A stretch of DNA of 64,000 bases from Larkinella sp965227735 (lineage in GTDB: Bacteria; Bacteroidota; Bacteroidia; Cytophagales; Spirosomataceae). Both the position numbers and the translations under genes were made by a program. Shown in pieces: positions 62,904-64,000 of the stretch. Each line of letters opens with the position of its first letter. Within the stretch, counting starts at the first letter, position 1. The stretch spans positions 3,100,001-3,164,000 of the forward strand of contig NZ_OZ245776.1 of assembly GCF_965227735.1 (NCBI RefSeq), given 5' to 3'. A model generated the notes under the pieces. It did no database searches and had not been told where the DNA came from. It saw only the letters and a list, made by a program, of their open reading frames with translations.

Positions 62904-64000
62904 TTATTCCTTCTTTTTAGCGTAAACGATGTCGAGTGCGGCTCCGGCATCCCCCTGCTGTTTCATCCAGGTTTCCAGTTTCTGCCGGTATTGCCCGATC
63001 CGGTTCTGATGGGCCGGGTCTGTCGCCAGATTGGTAAGCTCCCAGGGGTCTTTTTGCGTATCGTAAAATTCGATGGCGGGGCGTTTCACAACCCGGTCGG
63101 TAATCCGTTTGGCCTTCGGATCGTTCGGCACCTGATCGACCCAGGAAAACCAGACCGAATTGCGGTCTTTTTGCTTTGCGTTCATCATAAACCGGTTGTA
63201 ATACTCCTCATCGGGCGTCAGGTTCAGAATGAGCTTGTAGCGGGTGTCGCGGATGCTGCGGATCGGGTAAGGATTTCCTTCGGGAATGTTGTTGTGAATT
63301 CCGTAGGCATACGGTCGCGCGGTCGAACTTTTTCCCAGCAAAACCGGCAAAAAACTCTTGCCGTCCAGCCCGGCAATGGGTTTGCCGCCCGCCAGATCCA
63401 CGAGGGTCGGGGTAATGTCTTCGTATTGAACCAGCGCATCGGTTTCGGTCCGGGGTTTGACGGTTCCGGGCCATTTGACCACCATCGAACTTTTCTGACC
63501 CACATCCCAGAGGTTCCATTTCGCACCCGGAAACTGCGCGCCCTGTTCACCCAGAAACACGACAATGGTATTCTTGTCCTGACCGGTTTCTTTCAGCAAG
63601 CGGGTAATTTCGCCCACCTGGTCGTCCAGCCGCCGGACTTCAGCCAGGTATTTGACAAACTGCCGGCGCGTCACCGGCGTATCGATCCAATTGGCGGGCA
63701 GAATCAATTTATCTGCATCGAACTCGGTGGTATCGCCCACCGTCCAGGGGGTGTGCGGATTGATGCTCATGACAAACAGGCAATACGGTTTGTTGTCGCG
63801 GGTGATGAATTTCCGGACATCGTTCAACTGGTAGTCGTCCGTCGGGGCCACGCAGTTGGGTTCGAAACCGGTGACGATCTCGAACGGAAAGACGGTTTTG
63901 GGTTTGGTACTGTGATCTTTGCCAGTTAGCCCGACGCGGTAGCCCAAATCCGCCAGATAATGGCCAACGCTTTTCAAGGAATCGTAAACCGGCTTGTGGT
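62904..64000 (-). CDS. Sulfatase, C-terminal part (cut by right edge)
   Basis: The reading frame is open to the right end of the window, so the N-terminal part with the formylglycine Cys/Ser motif is missing. The visible 365 residues have the alkaline-phosphatase-fold sulfatase features LADLGYRVGLTGKDH (metal/sulfate-pocket region), FVMSINPHTPW, VFLGEQGAQF (the position where sulfatases show SDHG), and TDALVQYEDITPTLVDLAGG, followed by the C-terminal RDTRYKLILN and FYDTQKDPWELTNLA. The usual D/N-H-G metal site is changed to GEQGAQF (no His), which may alter activity. It resembles heparan-type N-sulfatases in outline. The SusCD pair next to it could bring in a sulfated substrate. Confidence 0.85.
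   Translation of the reverse strand, partial: HKPVYDSLKSVGHYLADLGYRVGLTGKDHSTKPKTVFPFEIVTGFEPNCVAPTDDYQLNDVRKFITRDNKPYCLFVMSINPHTPWTVGDTTEFDADKLILPANWIDTPVTRRQFVKYLAEVRRLDDQVGEITRLLKETGQDKNTIVVFLGEQGAQFPGAKWNLWDVGQKSSMVVKWPGTVKPRTETDALVQYEDITPTLVDLAGGKPIAGLDGKSFLPVLLGKSSTARPYAYGIHNNIPEGNPYPIRSIRDTRYKLILNLTPDEEYYNRFMMNAKQKDRNSVWFSWVDQVPNDPKAKRITDRVVKRPAIEFYDTQKDPWELTNLATDPAHQNRIGQYRQKLETWMKQQGDAGAALDIVYAKKKE

Overview
The window looks like chromosome of a free-living Bacteroidota bacterium of the order Cytophagales (Spirosoma/Larkinella-like; genus inferred, not proven). The evidence is two SusC/SusD pairs, a GldA gliding-type ABC ATPase, a hybrid two-component system, an S46 peptidase, DUF4249 and DUF4270 lipoproteins, Bacteroidota-type promoters (TTTG ... 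TAnnTTTG) and general absence of Shine-Dalgarno sites. I see no rRNA, tRNA, prophage, insertion sequence or CRISPR array.

Layout. 1-5.2 kb: housekeeping block with a DUF4270 lipoprotein (cut by the window edge), a short glycogen-synthase-like protein, panC, panD, a flippase-like membrane protein, rfaE2 and a zinc metallopeptidase. 5.3-9.6 kb: amino-acid permease, a 42-codon small ORF with its own terminator, a LprI-like protein, gldA and a DUF4136 lipoprotein. 9.7-17.6 kb: aroB, then a minus-strand operon (susC, susD, lipoprotein, Tat-signal aminotransferase) behind a roughly 400-nt structured leader with a good promoter. 17.8-25.9 kb: S9 peptidase, molybdopterin oxidoreductase, cytochrome b561-type protein, S46 dipeptidyl-peptidase and type II NADH dehydrogenase, separated by elaborate palindromic repeats.

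26-36.4 kb: three consecutive head-to-tail pairs of a TonB-dependent receptor and a DUF4249 lipoprotein, the most distinctive part of the window. 36.5-46.7 kb: DAHP synthase/chorismate mutase, proline dehydrogenase, lspA, a cadherin-like exported protein, two OmpH/Skp chaperones, bamA and uppS. 46.9-57.2 kb: regulatory block, with a LytTR response regulator divergent from a 1,420-residue hybrid two-component regulator, and an operon of TonB receptor, small exported protein, LytS-type kinase and LytTR regulator. 57.7-64 kb: a SusC with an STN signalling domain, its SusD, and a convergent sulfatase cut by the right edge.

The main theme is the outer membrane. Six TonB-dependent receptors and five partner lipoproteins sit in the same window as genes that build that membrane (bamA, skp-type chaperones, lspA, uppS, rfaE2) and with regulators that probably sense imported substrates. 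A second theme is dense palindromic intergenic repeats, several of which begin exactly at a stop codon and probably serve as terminators.
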